From: Lentimicrobiaceae bacterium
GTDB lineage: Bacteria > Bacteroidota > Bacteroidia > Bacteroidales > Lentimicrobiaceae
Length of the DNA: 64,000 nucleotides
Direction: 5' to 3'
Assembly: GCA_020636745.1 (NCBI GenBank)
Contig: JACJXH010000003.1
Location: 186,001-250,000 of the forward strand
The first letter of the stretch is position 1. Each line of letters begins with the position of its first letter. A program made the translations under genes and the position numbers. Shown here piece after piece: positions 42,608-52,205 of the stretch. The notes below the pieces were generated by a model. It searched no databases. It saw only the letters and a list, made by a program, of their open reading frames with translations, and was not told where the DNA came from.

Positions 42608-44215
42608 ATGCAATGGTTAATTAAATCCCTTACAAATCATCCATATTACATTTGGATATTGGTTTTGCTTTTATTGATTCCTGCCCTTTTTATCAATATC
42701 GGATTAATGCCTTTACTTTCTGATGAACCCACCAGAGCCATAGTAACGCTTGAAATGATGGTGAAGGGCAACTACATTACACCTACAATTAACGGTGAAT
42801 TTTACTACAATAAACCTCCTTTATTTAACTGGATACTTGCCGGTTTTGCCTATTTAACAGGAAATTTGAATGAGGTGATTTTCAGACTTCCCACTGTGAT
42901 TTCATTATTGTTGTTTGCTTTAGCCATATTTCTGATTGGGAAAAAAGAAATTGGAAAAACCAATGCAGCCATTGCCGGATTGATGTTTGTTACCTCTTCA
43001 AGGATACTTTTTTGGGATTCATTTCAAGGGTTGATAGATATAACTTACTCTTTGGTAACTTTCTGTTCTTTTGCAGCCTTGTATGTATTCTCGGAAAAGC
43101 GCAAATTTCTGCTCTTGTTTGCTGTTTCTTATTTGCTAACAGCCATCGGGTATCTGATGAAAGGACTTCCATCTCTTGCTTTTCAAGCCATAAGTGTGGT
43201 AGTGTGGTTGGGGTTTATTAAAGAAATCAGAAAGCTTTTTAGCTGGCAACACCTTGTGGGTATTGGGGTTTTTTTACTTGTAACTGGCTTGTATTATTAT
43301 GCTTATCTGCAAACAAATTCATTGCAGGATGTTTTCTCTACCCTCTTTGATCAATCCAACAGAATTAAAGATAAGGAGGGAACAATATTAAGTTGGACCA
43401 TTCACTTGTTCAAATTTCCTTTGGATTTAGGCTATGAGTTTGCACCATGGACTGTCTTGCTGCTTTTATTGTTCAATAAGGAAGTCAGAGGAAAGACCAT
43501 GTCAGCGAAATTTTTGCAATTTTGCCTGCTCATTTTTGCATCTAACATCATCATTTACTGGATTTCGGCTGATATGAGGCCACGCTATCTTTTTATGCTG
43601 GTGCCATTGCTCTTTCTAATTGCGGCAAAGGCCTATCATGAGTCGCAAAAGGTGGAGGCCAGACTTTTCAGAATGATAGATTTGACTTTGCAAATATTTG
43701 CCTTTATTGGCTCTTTTTCAATTCTTTATTATTTATTTTGGAGCGAAACAAATCAAATGAGTGGCGTTTGGATTTATATCCCCCTCTTATTCATAGTTTC
43801 TGTTTTGTCCGCATATTTTTCATTAAAAATGAAAGATTACAGGTTGTTATTCATCTTAATTGTATTGCTTTGTGTAAGAATAAGTTTCAATCTTTTTAAT
43901 CTGCCAGCCAGGTATAACTCATACCCTGACGCCACTTATCGCCAGGATGAGATCATGGCAGGGCGTCTTACCGGTGATTATGATTTATTTATTTTGGGTG
44001 ATACGCCGGTAAACCATGATGCCTCATTTTACATAACACGTGAGCGCAAACAGATATTGACCCGAACATCTGAAATTAAGCAGAAACCGGCTTTTTATTT
44101 AACCGATAAAAAAAATCTGGCTAATTTTGCAGATCGTTTGGTTAACTACAAAATCTATAAGAAATTTACCATCAAACTGATGGAGACCGAACTTTACCTT
44201 ATAAAATCTGAATAA
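42608..44215 (+). CDS. ArnT-like GT39-family glycosyltransferase
   Basis: The product from ATG 42608 is about 535 residues with a dozen membrane helices. After the first helix the first periplasmic loop contains the GT39/GT83 signature DEPTRAIVTLEMMV (acidic pair) and NGEFYYNKPPLFNWILA. These integral enzymes transfer a sugar from polyprenyl phosphate to lipid A, a glycan or a protein at the outer face of the inner membrane. The adjoining GT2 gene should make the polyprenyl-phosphate sugar donor. The two genes abut with no gap. The acceptor is unknown. Confidence 0.87.
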   Translation: MQWLIKSLTNHPYYIWILVLLLLIPALFINIGLMPLLSDEPTRAIVTLEMMVKGNYITPTINGEFYYNKPPLFNWILAGFAYLTGNLNEVIFRLPTVISLLLFALAIFLIGKKEIGKTNAAIAGLMFVTSSRILFWDSFQGLIDITYSLVTFCSFAALYVFSEKRKFLLLFAVSYLLTAIGYLMKGLPSLAFQAISVVVWLGFIKEIRKLFSWQHLVGIGVFLLVTGLYYYAYLQTNSLQDVFSTLFDQSNRIKDKEGTILSWTIHLFKFPLDLGYEFAPWTVLLLLLFNKEVRGKTMSAKFLQFCLLIFASNIIIYWISADMRPRYLFMLVPLLFLIAAKAYHESQKVEARLFRMIDLTLQIFAFIGSFSILYYLFWSETNQMSGVWIYIPLLFIVSVLSAYFSLKMKDYRLLFILIVLLCVRISFNLFNLPARYNSYPDATYRQDEIMAGRLTGDYDLFILGDTPVNHDASFYITRERKQILTRTSEIKQKPAFYLTDKKNLANFADRLVNYKIYKKFTIKLMETELYLIKSE

Positions 44216-45160
44216 ATGAGCGAACCAAAATTATCCATTATCATTTGTGTATTCAATGAAGAGCAAAATATAAAACCGCTCAACAAATGGATTAATGAGT
44301 CGATACAAGATATTGATTATGAAATAGTTTATGTTGACGATGGTTCAACAGACCGCACAAGGCAGGAAATTATTTCGCTGAATGATCCCAGGGTTGTTTT
44401 GGTCGAATTTCGGAAAAATTACGGGCAAAGCTCTGCGCTTTATGCAGGCATTGAGCATGCACGTGGTGAATACCTGGTTACCATGGATGGCGATTTACAA
44501 AATGACCCGTCTGATATCCCCATGATGTTGAAAATGGCAGAAGATGAAGACTGGGATTTAGTTGCCGGAATCAGAAAAAACAGACAGGATGGCGTTTTTC
44601 TGAGGAAAATACCAAGCAAAATAGCCAATTCAATTATCCGAAACAGTACGGGAGTGCACATTAAAGATTATGGTTGTACGTTAAAGGTATTTAAAAGCGA
44701 TTTAGCGAAAAATATAGGGCTTTATGGTGAATTACACCGTTTTATCCCTGTATTGGCCAGTCTTGAAGGTGCCAGGATTACGCAGGTGGATGTTAAACAT
44801 CATGCACGTGAATTTGGCAAATCGAAATACGGGATTAACCGCACTTTTAAAGTTGTGAGCGACCTTTTACTGATGCTATTCTTTAAGAAATACATGCAAA
44901 AGCCCATGCATCTTTTTGGTGGTCTCGGGTTGGTATTTTTTATCATTGGCACTTTTATCAATACCTATTTTCTGTTTGAGAAAATTATGGGGCACGATAT
45001 ATGGGGTAAACCTATGCTACTTTTAGGAATACTTCTGCTTATTGCCGGCATTCAGCTTATTACAGTGGGTATTATGGCTGAGCTTTTAATGAGAACTTAC
45101 TACGAATCGCAGAAAAAACGGCCATACAAAGTCCGGAAAGTTCATACTTTTAATTCATAG
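44216..45160 (+). CDS. Polyprenyl-phosphate glycosyltransferase (GT2, ArnC/DPM1-like)
   Basis: The 314-residue enzyme has a GT-A domain (about 5-230) with CVFNEEQNI, YVDDGSTDRT, the DxD-type DGDLQNDP (about 93) and the acceptor-site HHAREFGKSKYGINRTFK (about 195-212), followed by two C-terminal membrane helices (about 235-300). This layout is that of ArnC, GtrB and YfdH, which make polyprenyl-phosphate sugars from nucleotide sugars. Its ATG begins immediately after the stop of the GT39 gene, so translation is probably coupled. Confidence 0.9.
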   Translation: MSEPKLSIIICVFNEEQNIKPLNKWINESIQDIDYEIVYVDDGSTDRTRQEIISLNDPRVVLVEFRKNYGQSSALYAGIEHARGEYLVTMDGDLQNDPSDIPMMLKMAEDEDWDLVAGIRKNRQDGVFLRKIPSKIANSIIRNSTGVHIKDYGCTLKVFKSDLAKNIGLYGELHRFIPVLASLEGARITQVDVKHHAREFGKSKYGINRTFKVVSDLLLMLFFKKYMQKPMHLFGGLGLVFFIIGTFINTYFLFEKIMGHDIWGKPMLLLGILLLIAGIQLITVGIMAELLMRTYYESQKKRPYKVRKVHTFNS

Positions 45161-45161
45161 C

Positions 45162-46049
45162 ATGCCGGGGTATCTCAAAGCCTTTCTTAAAATTGCATTA
45201 TCTGTTGCAGCGCTCTATTATGTTTACACCAAAATAGACTTGCAGGAGGTTTTAAGCATTTTCAGCAGTGTACATTATGGCTGGTTGCTTGCGGCTACTG
45301 TTATGTTTGTTGTATCCAAAGTATTTTCTTCCTTTCGGTTGAATGTGTTTTTTGCCAATATAAATTCTGCCCTTACCGGTTTGAGTAATTTAAAGCTTTA
45401 CCTGTTGGGCATGTATTACAATTTGTTTCTGCCCGGCGGAATTGGAGGTGATGGCTATAAAATTTACCTGCTTAACAAACTGTTCAAGGTAAAGGCGAAA
45501 AAGCTTTTCTGGGCAGTTTTGCTTGACAGGGTAAATGGCGTGCTTGCCCTTTTTGTTCTTGCAATGGTGATGGTTCCATTTATACCGATTCCAATGCTGT
45601 ACAAATATTTAGCTATAAGCGCTATCCCCGTTTCAATCGCCGTTTATTATATTGTCATCAAATACTTTTTTAAGGATTTTTATTCAGGAGTAAATAAAAC
45701 CAACCTGCAGTCTTTAGCAGTTCAGGTTTTTCAGATAGTGGCAGCCTGGTTTATTCTCTATGCCAATAACAATCAGGATAATACAATTTCCTACCTTTTC
45801 CTGTTTCTGATTTCATCCATTGTGGCTACCCTCCCTATTACCATCGGGGGAATTGGTTCGCGTGAAATTACTTTTCTTTTTGGTGCAGAAATCATGCATC
45901 TCGATATCCATCAGTCAATTGCGCTTAGTTTATTGTTTTATCTGATAACTGCTTTTGTTTCACTGATTGGAATTTATTATAGTCTGAATGAAAAAGCACT
46001 GAATTTGCAACTTTCAGACAATTCATTTAAAAATATGGAAAATACCTGA
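45162..46049 (+). CDS. PF03706-type membrane protein (LPG synthase TM / AglD-like)
   Basis: The 295-residue membrane protein has about eight helices and the conserved blocks of this family: MYYNLFLPGGIGGDGYKIY (about 85-104), LLDRVNGVLALF and LPITIGGIGSREI (about 225-240). The family covers the membrane part of lysyl-phosphatidylglycerol synthase and many short proteins in glycan operons such as AglD and YbhN, whose role as flippase or transferase is unsettled. Lying 1 bp after the GT2 gene, it could move or use the polyprenyl-linked sugar. Confidence 0.85.
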   Translation: MPGYLKAFLKIALSVAALYYVYTKIDLQEVLSIFSSVHYGWLLAATVMFVVSKVFSSFRLNVFFANINSALTGLSNLKLYLLGMYYNLFLPGGIGGDGYKIYLLNKLFKVKAKKLFWAVLLDRVNGVLALFVLAMVMVPFIPIPMLYKYLAISAIPVSIAVYYIVIKYFFKDFYSGVNKTNLQSLAVQVFQIVAAWFILYANNNQDNTISYLFLFLISSIVATLPITIGGIGSREITFLFGAEIMHLDIHQSIALSLLFYLITAFVSLIGIYYSLNEKALNLQLSDNSFKNMENT

Positions 46050-46050
46050 T

Positions 46051-46998
46051 ATGAAAAAGGTTATCATTACGGGAGCTGCCGGATTTATTGGTTCCAATCT
46101 TTCGGCCAGACTCCTTAAAGAAGGATATTTTGTAATTGGAATTGACAATTTTGACAACTTTTATAATCCTGAAATTAAACGAGCAGCGGTTAAGAAACTT
46201 AAGTTATCTGAATCTTTTAGAATTTACGAAGGAGATATACGCGACAAATCATTTATCAACCATATTTTTGAGACGGAGAAACCTGAGTTGATTATCCATT
46301 TGGCGGCCCGTGCCGGAGTGAGACCTTCTATTCAGGAACCTGGTCTTTACTATGATGTGAACGTAAATGGCACATTGGTTTTACTTGAAGCAATGAAGAG
46401 TGCCGGCATAAAAGATATGCTGTTTGCTTCCTCCTCCTCAGTTTATGGCAATAATAAAAAAGTTCCTTTCAGCGAACTGGATTCGGTTGATAATCCAATT
46501 TCTCCATATGCTGCTACAAAAAAGGCAGGCGAATTGCTTTGTTATACTTATCACCATTTGTATAACTTCAACATCTTTTGTATGCGCTTTTTTACAGTTT
46601 ACGGACCCGGGCAGCGCCCCGAAATGGCCATTCAGCAATTTGGCCGCAAAATTTTAAATGGTGAGCCTGTCACACTTTTTGGAGATGGAACTACCCGCCG
46701 TGATTACACCTTTATTGATGATATAACTAGCGGTTTATCAGCTGCAGTGAAAAGGCTGAAAGGTTATGAGATTTTTAATCTTGGGAACAGTGATACCATT
46801 TCACTTCTTGATTTAGTGCATGGAATTGAAGAAACGCTGGGCAAAAAAGCCATCATCAACTGGCAGCCCATGCAGCCGGGCGATGTTGAAATAACTTATG
46901 CAGATGTTGATAAAGCCCGAAAAATGCTCGACTATAAACCCGATTACCCTGTCAAAAAAGGCCTTCTTAAAATGTTTAAAGATCAAAAAATGTGTTGA
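46051..46998 (+). CDS. NAD-dependent nucleotide-sugar epimerase (UDP-glucuronate 4-epimerase-like)
   Basis: The 315-residue extended SDR has the NAD loop GAAGFIGSNLS (about 8-18), HLAARAGVRPSI (about 87), Ser in SSSSVYGN and the catalytic Tyr-x-x-x-Lys in YAATKKAGE (about 152-156), then RFFTVYGPGQRPEMA. The AATKKAGELLCYTYHHLY helix resembles UDP-glucuronate 4-epimerases, which would make UDP-galacturonate, but GalE-like or dehydratase roles cannot be excluded. It is the last gene of the operon (1 bp gap) and would supply the nucleotide sugar for the GT2 enzyme. Confidence 0.85.
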   Translation: MKKVIITGAAGFIGSNLSARLLKEGYFVIGIDNFDNFYNPEIKRAAVKKLKLSESFRIYEGDIRDKSFINHIFETEKPELIIHLAARAGVRPSIQEPGLYYDVNVNGTLVLLEAMKSAGIKDMLFASSSSVYGNNKKVPFSELDSVDNPISPYAATKKAGELLCYTYHHLYNFNIFCMRFFTVYGPGQRPEMAIQQFGRKILNGEPVTLFGDGTTRRDYTFIDDITSGLSAAVKRLKGYEIFNLGNSDTISLLDLVHGIEETLGKKAIINWQPMQPGDVEITYADVDKARKMLDYKPDYPVKKGLLKMFKDQKMC

Positions 46999-47009
46999 TT
47001 ATTCTTTAT

Positions 47010-48113
47010 TCACGACCTGATTTTTTCCAGCTCCCACAGTTCAACCAATTCATCACTGCGCCACGACGGGTTTCGCTTGGTTTTTTGAGAAGCAGCCCTG
47101 ACTTTTTTACGAGTACACATCTTTTTTCTGAATCTTCCTTCGTTGGCCAGCTCAAATTCAATGGGATGTAGTTCCTGAGTGCCGGTTATCTGGCCAATAT
47201 TAGAAAACAATAATACCACTTTACCTCCCGGAACAAGATGTTGAAATGATTCAGAAAAAAAACGGGGGAAAAGATCTTCATCGTAATAAATAGCGTGATC
47301 GAGCCCTTCTGAATTACAGGAAGCTGGTATCCAGGGTGGGTTAAAAACAATCAGTTCTGAGGCTTCAGTTACTTCTGCAAAAAGATTTCCATGGATTAAT
47401 TCAACCTTATCGGACAGTTGTTGCTGTTTTATAAGTTTGCGAAGCCCGATAATGGCATTGGCATTGATATCTGTTCCCCATATTTTACTCACACCATGCC
47501 GAAGCATTTGTAATGAAAGGATGCCGCTACCTATTCCAATATCATAGGCCGACTTTTTTTCTCCTTTGTATTGGGTTAGCCAGTTTTCAAAAAGTTCAAG
47601 ATGTTCAAACCGTGTAGGAAAATATGTCCCATACCAGGGATGAATCTTCTCTTTCAGAACAGGAATATAAATTCCTTTTTTATACCACTGCCATGAACTA
47701 TTAAGTCCCTGTACCTGTGGGAATGGCAATAAAAATTCGCTTAATCCGGGGTAAAAAATTTTCAACCAACCAATTTCGGGTGCTTTCCTCACACTCAGCT
47801 TATGATTTGCAATCTTTAACAATAACCTGTGAGATAACTCGCGATAAACCGAACGTGCACTGCGTTGTTCACTAAATGACTGTGCAGAATACTTTTGATT
47901 GACATACCTTTTTAAGGCATTCAACACTTCAAGTCCACTGCTGTAGTAATCATCAATTAAAACAAAAAATCCTTCAGCCAAAGCTTCAACTGCGCTCTGA
48001 GGAATAACCCCGCGATGATAAATATACGCTTCACTATTGATATCGATAGGAAACGGACATTCAGGCTGAATGATATTCTCACGGCTCATATTGTAATCTG
48101 ATAAATCCTGCAT
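47010..48113 (-). CDS. Class I SAM-dependent methyltransferase (MTS-type)
   Basis: The 367-residue protein has an N-terminal region of about 165 residues that I do not recognise. A Rossmann methyltransferase domain follows (about 170-310), with YDIGIGSGILSLQ (SAM loop), WGTDINANAI (acidic residue binding ribose) and FNPPWIPA. The NPPW form is a variant of the NPPY/F motif of methyltransferases that act on planar nitrogen such as rRNA bases or glutamine side chains (RsmC, PrmC). The C-terminus is Lys/Arg-rich (RKKMCTRKKVRAASQKTK), consistent with RNA binding. The substrate is unknown. It is convergent with the glycosylation operon. Confidence 0.8.
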   Translation of the reverse strand: MQDLSDYNMSRENIIQPECPFPIDINSEAYIYHRGVIPQSAVEALAEGFFVLIDDYYSSGLEVLNALKRYVNQKYSAQSFSEQRSARSVYRELSHRLLLKIANHKLSVRKAPEIGWLKIFYPGLSEFLLPFPQVQGLNSSWQWYKKGIYIPVLKEKIHPWYGTYFPTRFEHLELFENWLTQYKGEKKSAYDIGIGSGILSLQMLRHGVSKIWGTDINANAIIGLRKLIKQQQLSDKVELIHGNLFAEVTEASELIVFNPPWIPASCNSEGLDHAIYYDEDLFPRFFSESFQHLVPGGKVVLLFSNIGQITGTQELHPIEFELANEGRFRKKMCTRKKVRAASQKTKRNPSWRSDELVELWELEKIRS

Positions 48114-48254
48114 GGCAAAAGTATAAACCTCTTTAGCGAAATGAATTCAGACAATTCTGTTGTCAGGTAAAGAAAAACAAAGCCCTGAAATCAGCACAAA
48201 TATGAGGAAATAATTCGTAAAAGCCTGATTTATTCCATGCCTGAGGCAATTGCG

Positions 48255-49469
48255 TTAAGCATCAAGCTGTTTGTTCCTGAAAGAGCTTAACCTTTTTCGT
48301 ACAGGTTTTTCATGGTCTATCAGCATTAGTCCGAACATCATAATAAGGGCGCAAATAACAATTACCTGAATAACCAGCGACTTGTTCACAATTATTATTC
48401 TGTTCACTGGCTCAATTGACAGAAAAAGTAATATAGTAATCAGACCCCGGGGAGCTACAAACAATAATGGAATTAAGGGTTGTTTCAAAATTTCCAGATG
48501 TATGGCCCTTAAAATAAAGACGATAAGGGAAATTCCACTCGACCAGAGCAGCGTCTCTGTATTCAGAATTTCAGAAGTTTCAAGAATAAAGCCGAACAAA
48601 AGAAAAAATAAAGCCCTGACCAGGAAGGCAGCCTCAGTTGTAATTTCTTTAAATTTTCTGCCCTCAATTTCCAGCTCCTCAGGCTGAATGCGGGCAATAA
48701 GTTTAAATCGTTTTAATTTATTCAGGTTGCCTATAAACAAGCCGAATGACATGATAAATACCAGGGCAGGCAAGTGATAAATTTCGGAAATTGCATAAAT
48801 CAGAATTACCAATAATATGATTGGAACAAATTTGATATGATGCTCAATGCGGTGCAGCAAAATTGCAAGAGCTATTGTTGCAACAAATGAGATGAGGATT
48901 ATAACCAGCAGCTGAAGTCCGAAGTTTACAAATGAAGCCAAGCCAAAGCTAACATTTAATGCAATAAAATTGAAGAAAATAACACCAGCTATATCAGAAA
49001 AACTGCTTTCGTAAATAATAAACTCTTTGAGCGATTTTGCCAAGTTACGCACACTTGGAATGGCCACGGCACTGCTTATTACACTAAAAGGAATGGCATT
49101 TATCAAACTATTTCTGAATGAATAATTTCCAATGTGATAAAACAAGTATGTCAGAATGAGTGTCAATGCAAACATGGGAAGCAAGGCGCCTAATAACGAT
49201 TGCTTGATAAGTAAAACTTTTGACTTATCCAGCTCGAGCTCAAGCGAGGCTTCAAGCACAATCAGAATCAATCCGATTGTGCCAAAAACGGGCAAAATGG
49301 TGGTAAGGTCAGGAATTTTAATTTCAAAAAACACAGACATCTGGCGCAGAACCCATCCCAGAATCAGCAATAAAATTACGCTTGGAATCCTTGTTTTTGA
49401 AGCAGATAAATCAAACAGATATGCAATAAGCAAAAGCAGACAGAAAGTAATGATGATGGTTGTTGTCAT
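48255..49469 (-). CDS. Cation/proton antiporter (CPA family)
   Basis: The 404-residue integral membrane protein has about 11-12 helices. It shows the family's LILIVLEASLELELDKSK segment near the N-terminal core, and a catalytic-helix candidate ESSFSDIAGVIFFNFIAL (about 153-170) with the expected Asp. It would exchange Na+ or K+ for H+. There is no C-terminal regulatory (TrkA-type) domain: the protein ends shortly after the last helix in a basic tail. It stands alone, with 141 bp to the methyltransferase gene. Confidence 0.85.
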   Translation of the reverse strand: MTTTIIITFCLLLLIAYLFDLSASKTRIPSVILLLILGWVLRQMSVFFEIKIPDLTTILPVFGTIGLILIVLEASLELELDKSKVLLIKQSLLGALLPMFALTLILTYLFYHIGNYSFRNSLINAIPFSVISSAVAIPSVRNLAKSLKEFIIYESSFSDIAGVIFFNFIALNVSFGLASFVNFGLQLLVIILISFVATIALAILLHRIEHHIKFVPIILLVILIYAISEIYHLPALVFIMSFGLFIGNLNKLKRFKLIARIQPEELEIEGRKFKEITTEAAFLVRALFFLLFGFILETSEILNTETLLWSSGISLIVFILRAIHLEILKQPLIPLLFVAPRGLITILLFLSIEPVNRIIIVNKSLVIQVIVICALIMMFGLMLIDHEKPVRKRLSSFRNKQLDA

Positions 49470-49702
49470 TTTTTAACCCGTAAATGAACTTAAAATTCCG
49501 GACTGCTTTACTTGCCATTCTCATTGGTAAAAATACCTGCCTGAATGTAAGTTTTAATGTTGCGAAGTTAATTTAACTTCTTGTTTTCAACAAGGTTTAT
49601 ACAACAGTTTCATAAATGCACAACAGTATCAAACCCGATTAGTTTCAAACGTTACATTTCACAATTACAATTATAGCATTCAAAACGTAAATACCAGGTA
49701 TG

Positions 49703-51136
49703 TTAATGCTCGTGAAGCGGAAACAGGCTGGCTTTAATTTCTTCAATTTCAAGAGGAATTGAATCGGAAAAACTGAGTAGTAATTCATTTATTCTACCTG
49801 CTTTATATTTATTTTGAAGCAAAATCCGGGCAGAAGAAATGATGGTTTCCTGCATTTTTTCTTTGGTTTGTTTGCCTTCCATATACAATGCCACTTCGTT
49901 ATACCATAAAATCACAGGCATATACACTGTTTTGTCGACAATTTTATTTTCCAGTGCCAGTAAATTATAATGTTTGGCAACAGCAACCAACCGGCTGTAT
50001 TTTTCGGCGCTTAGCAGTGCCTGCAGATAGGCTGTAAAGAACAGATGCCAGCGTGTTTCAAAAATTTCTTTTTTATAGGCATCAAGAAAAGTAGAGGCAT
50101 AACTGACAGCATTCTTTGCCATTTTATTGTACACCAATGTTCTGGTATAAAAGCTTACAAACCCGATTTTGTTATAAAAACTGTTGGTTTTTTTTAAGTC
50201 GGGAATGGATGTATTCATCAATTTTAAAGCAACACTATACTTTCTGCTGCGCAGAAGCACACCACACAAATTGGCCAGATAAAACAAATAATCGCTGTTT
50301 TTTTGCCTGATAGACAAATACCCGAATTGCTCGGCAAGCTCAAGCTCATTCAACTTGCTGTGCATCATGGCTCTGTTTGAATAATAATTAGCCAAAAGCC
50401 TTTTCGAGTAAAAGAGAGATGTTTTAAAAAGCTCATCCAACTCGTTGTAAACGACTCGGAGGTTCTCAAACTCACGATAGTTGTAGTAAAGGAAAGTAAG
50501 TCTGACAGCGGCTCTGTATCGGGTATATCCGTCGAGATCTGAATTATTAAAAGTGGATTGCAGAAATTCGCTGAAATGTATTGGCTCGGCTTCAAGTGAA
50601 GCATGGTGCCTTATAATTTCTTCGGCAGCCTGATTCAGTTGGTTATTAATTTCAATGCTCTTGCGATAGGCTGTTTCATATTTCTGCAGAAACGCATTGG
50701 TTGGCTTATAAAACTGATTTCGTACTCTTATAAGCAAATAGTCTCTGAAATATTGAACCAGTTCGTAAAATCTCAGGAAGAAGTAGTGGGTTGGATTTAT
50801 CGACTTGATGTAATTCAGAATTTCCTTTTCTTCTTCGGGCGTTATTGCATCTGTTAATACTTGTTTTTCGGTATAGGCAAGCCACTCGTAGAATTTATCA
50901 ACATCAATTTTATCAAGCGATTGAACAATCCATGTTTTTAAATAAGAGTATGAACGTTTATCCAAAGAAGCATCATACTCCTTGCGTTTGGATGGGTTGT
51001 GGCAATTATGATGAAGAGTGTCAAGTATTTGCCTGTTCTGGCTCTTGTTGAATTTTTGAATACTTAAAAGGTAATCAGCTTCATGTGGGTAAAGATGATT
51101 GGCAAAATGGCTGAACGTAACAAGTTTCAACTTCAT
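49703..51136 (-). CDS. Helical (TPR-like) hypothetical protein
   Basis: The 477-residue cytoplasmic protein is almost all helical, with TPR-like pairs such as LLANYYSNRAMMHSKLNELE (about 245-265) and NLCGVLLRSRKYSVALKLMN (about 290). It lacks enzyme motifs, a signal peptide and membrane segments. Similar long helical proteins are found in single copies in Bacteroidota and have no assigned role. It lies beyond the terminator of the alpha/beta hydrolase gene, so it has its own transcript. Confidence 0.65.
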   Translation of the reverse strand: MKLKLVTFSHFANHLYPHEADYLLSIQKFNKSQNRQILDTLHHNCHNPSKRKEYDASLDKRSYSYLKTWIVQSLDKIDVDKFYEWLAYTEKQVLTDAITPEEEKEILNYIKSINPTHYFFLRFYELVQYFRDYLLIRVRNQFYKPTNAFLQKYETAYRKSIEINNQLNQAAEEIIRHHASLEAEPIHFSEFLQSTFNNSDLDGYTRYRAAVRLTFLYYNYREFENLRVVYNELDELFKTSLFYSKRLLANYYSNRAMMHSKLNELELAEQFGYLSIRQKNSDYLFYLANLCGVLLRSRKYSVALKLMNTSIPDLKKTNSFYNKIGFVSFYTRTLVYNKMAKNAVSYASTFLDAYKKEIFETRWHLFFTAYLQALLSAEKYSRLVAVAKHYNLLALENKIVDKTVYMPVILWYNEVALYMEGKQTKEKMQETIISSARILLQNKYKAGRINELLLSFSDSIPLEIEEIKASLFPLHEH

Positions 51137-51168
51137 GTGTCAGATTTTGGCTTTAAATTACAACAAAA

Positions 51169-51202
51169 AATAATGGAGGCTCAAAGGTGAGCCCCCATTA
51201 TG
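51169..51202 (-). terminator. Terminator of the alpha/beta hydrolase gene
   Basis: ATAATGG-A-GGCTC pairs with GAGCC-CC-CCATTAT across 51170-51201 with small mismatches and a short loop, followed on the minus strand by a T run. Confidence 0.75.
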
Positions 51203-51224
51203 AATAATAAATCAACCAACAGAA

Positions 51225-52184
51225 TTATTGAATAAATTTTTTGGTTTCTTCATTAAAAACATCAGATTTTTCGAACATCATAAAGTGTCCGCATTTAGGA
51301 ACCATAACCAGCTTGCTCCCTTTAATAAGATTAGCACCGGTTTCAGCAATTTTAACCGTAAAACCCGGGTTCAGATACCGGTTTGGAATCAGCATATCGT
51401 TTTCGCCAAAGAAAATTAGCGTTGGTACGCTAATGGCTGAAATTTTATCCAATACAGGTTCATCCACCATTCCATGAACGGAACGGGCCACTGCAAGGCA
51501 ATATGCATCAAAATCAGTGGCATCGCGCATAGCAATTCTGTCCTCTATCATAAACCTTGCATCAGCCGGCATTCTGAAAAAGTTGCTTGCCAGATTGGTT
51601 TCAATGGCTTCGAGACTTGTCAATCGCACCAGATTGGGGGTCATTACATCTTTAAACCAGTTGCGTTGACCGGCATGAAAAGCTTCAAAACCGGCGGGAT
51701 CGACAAGAATCAGCCTTTTTACCAGCTCGGGTTTCTCAAGTGCCAAAACCATTGAGATTTGCCCGCCCATTGAATGTCCGGCTAGATTCACCGGGCCAAT
51801 ATTAAGTTGCTGAATAAACTCGGCAATGACTCCTGCATAAAAAGTCATGAGACCGCTATGAGGAGCTTTTGATGACTTTCCATATCCCGGCAGGTCAATG
51901 GCAATTACCCTGTAATTTTTACTGAGCTCATTTATATTTTTTTTCCAGGCAGGAAGGTAGCTTCCCAGACCATGTATCATTAATATAGTTTCAGAGCCTT
52001 TTCCTTCATCAATATAGGCCAGATTAATTCCATTGCTTAATTCGGCATACTTTACCGGATAATCGTACTTTAAATCCTTCATTGAACTGATTTTTGTTAT
52101 GTTCTGATAAGGATTACAAGCAGTTAACAGCAAGAAAATAAACGGGATGAATGATTTAAGTTTCATTTTTGTATATGTTTTCAT
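51225..52184 (-). CDS. Alpha/beta-hydrolase lipoprotein
   Basis: The product (about 313-319 residues, better started at the Met of MKLKSFIPF) has a lipoprotein signal with lipobox LLTAC at about 22, so it should sit in the periplasm or outer membrane. The hydrolase fold shows the oxyanion HGLGSYLP, the nucleophile elbow GHSMGGQ (Ser about 142), an acid Asp in FGENDMLIP (about 257) and the catalytic His in PKCGHFMMFE (about 300). It would cleave an ester of unknown kind. It is 21 bp after the barrel gene on the same strand, and both are close to the CoA operon. Confidence 0.85.
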   Translation of the reverse strand: MKTYTKMKLKSFIPFIFLLLTACNPYQNITKISSMKDLKYDYPVKYAELSNGINLAYIDEGKGSETILMIHGLGSYLPAWKKNINELSKNYRVIAIDLPGYGKSSKAPHSGLMTFYAGVIAEFIQQLNIGPVNLAGHSMGGQISMVLALEKPELVKRLILVDPAGFEAFHAGQRNWFKDVMTPNLVRLTSLEAIETNLASNFFRMPADARFMIEDRIAMRDATDFDAYCLAVARSVHGMVDEPVLDKISAISVPTLIFFGENDMLIPNRYLNPGFTVKIAETGANLIKGSKLVMVPKCGHFMMFEKSDVFNEETKKFIQ

Positions 52185-52205
52185 CGTGAAGTTTTACTTG
52201 AATAA

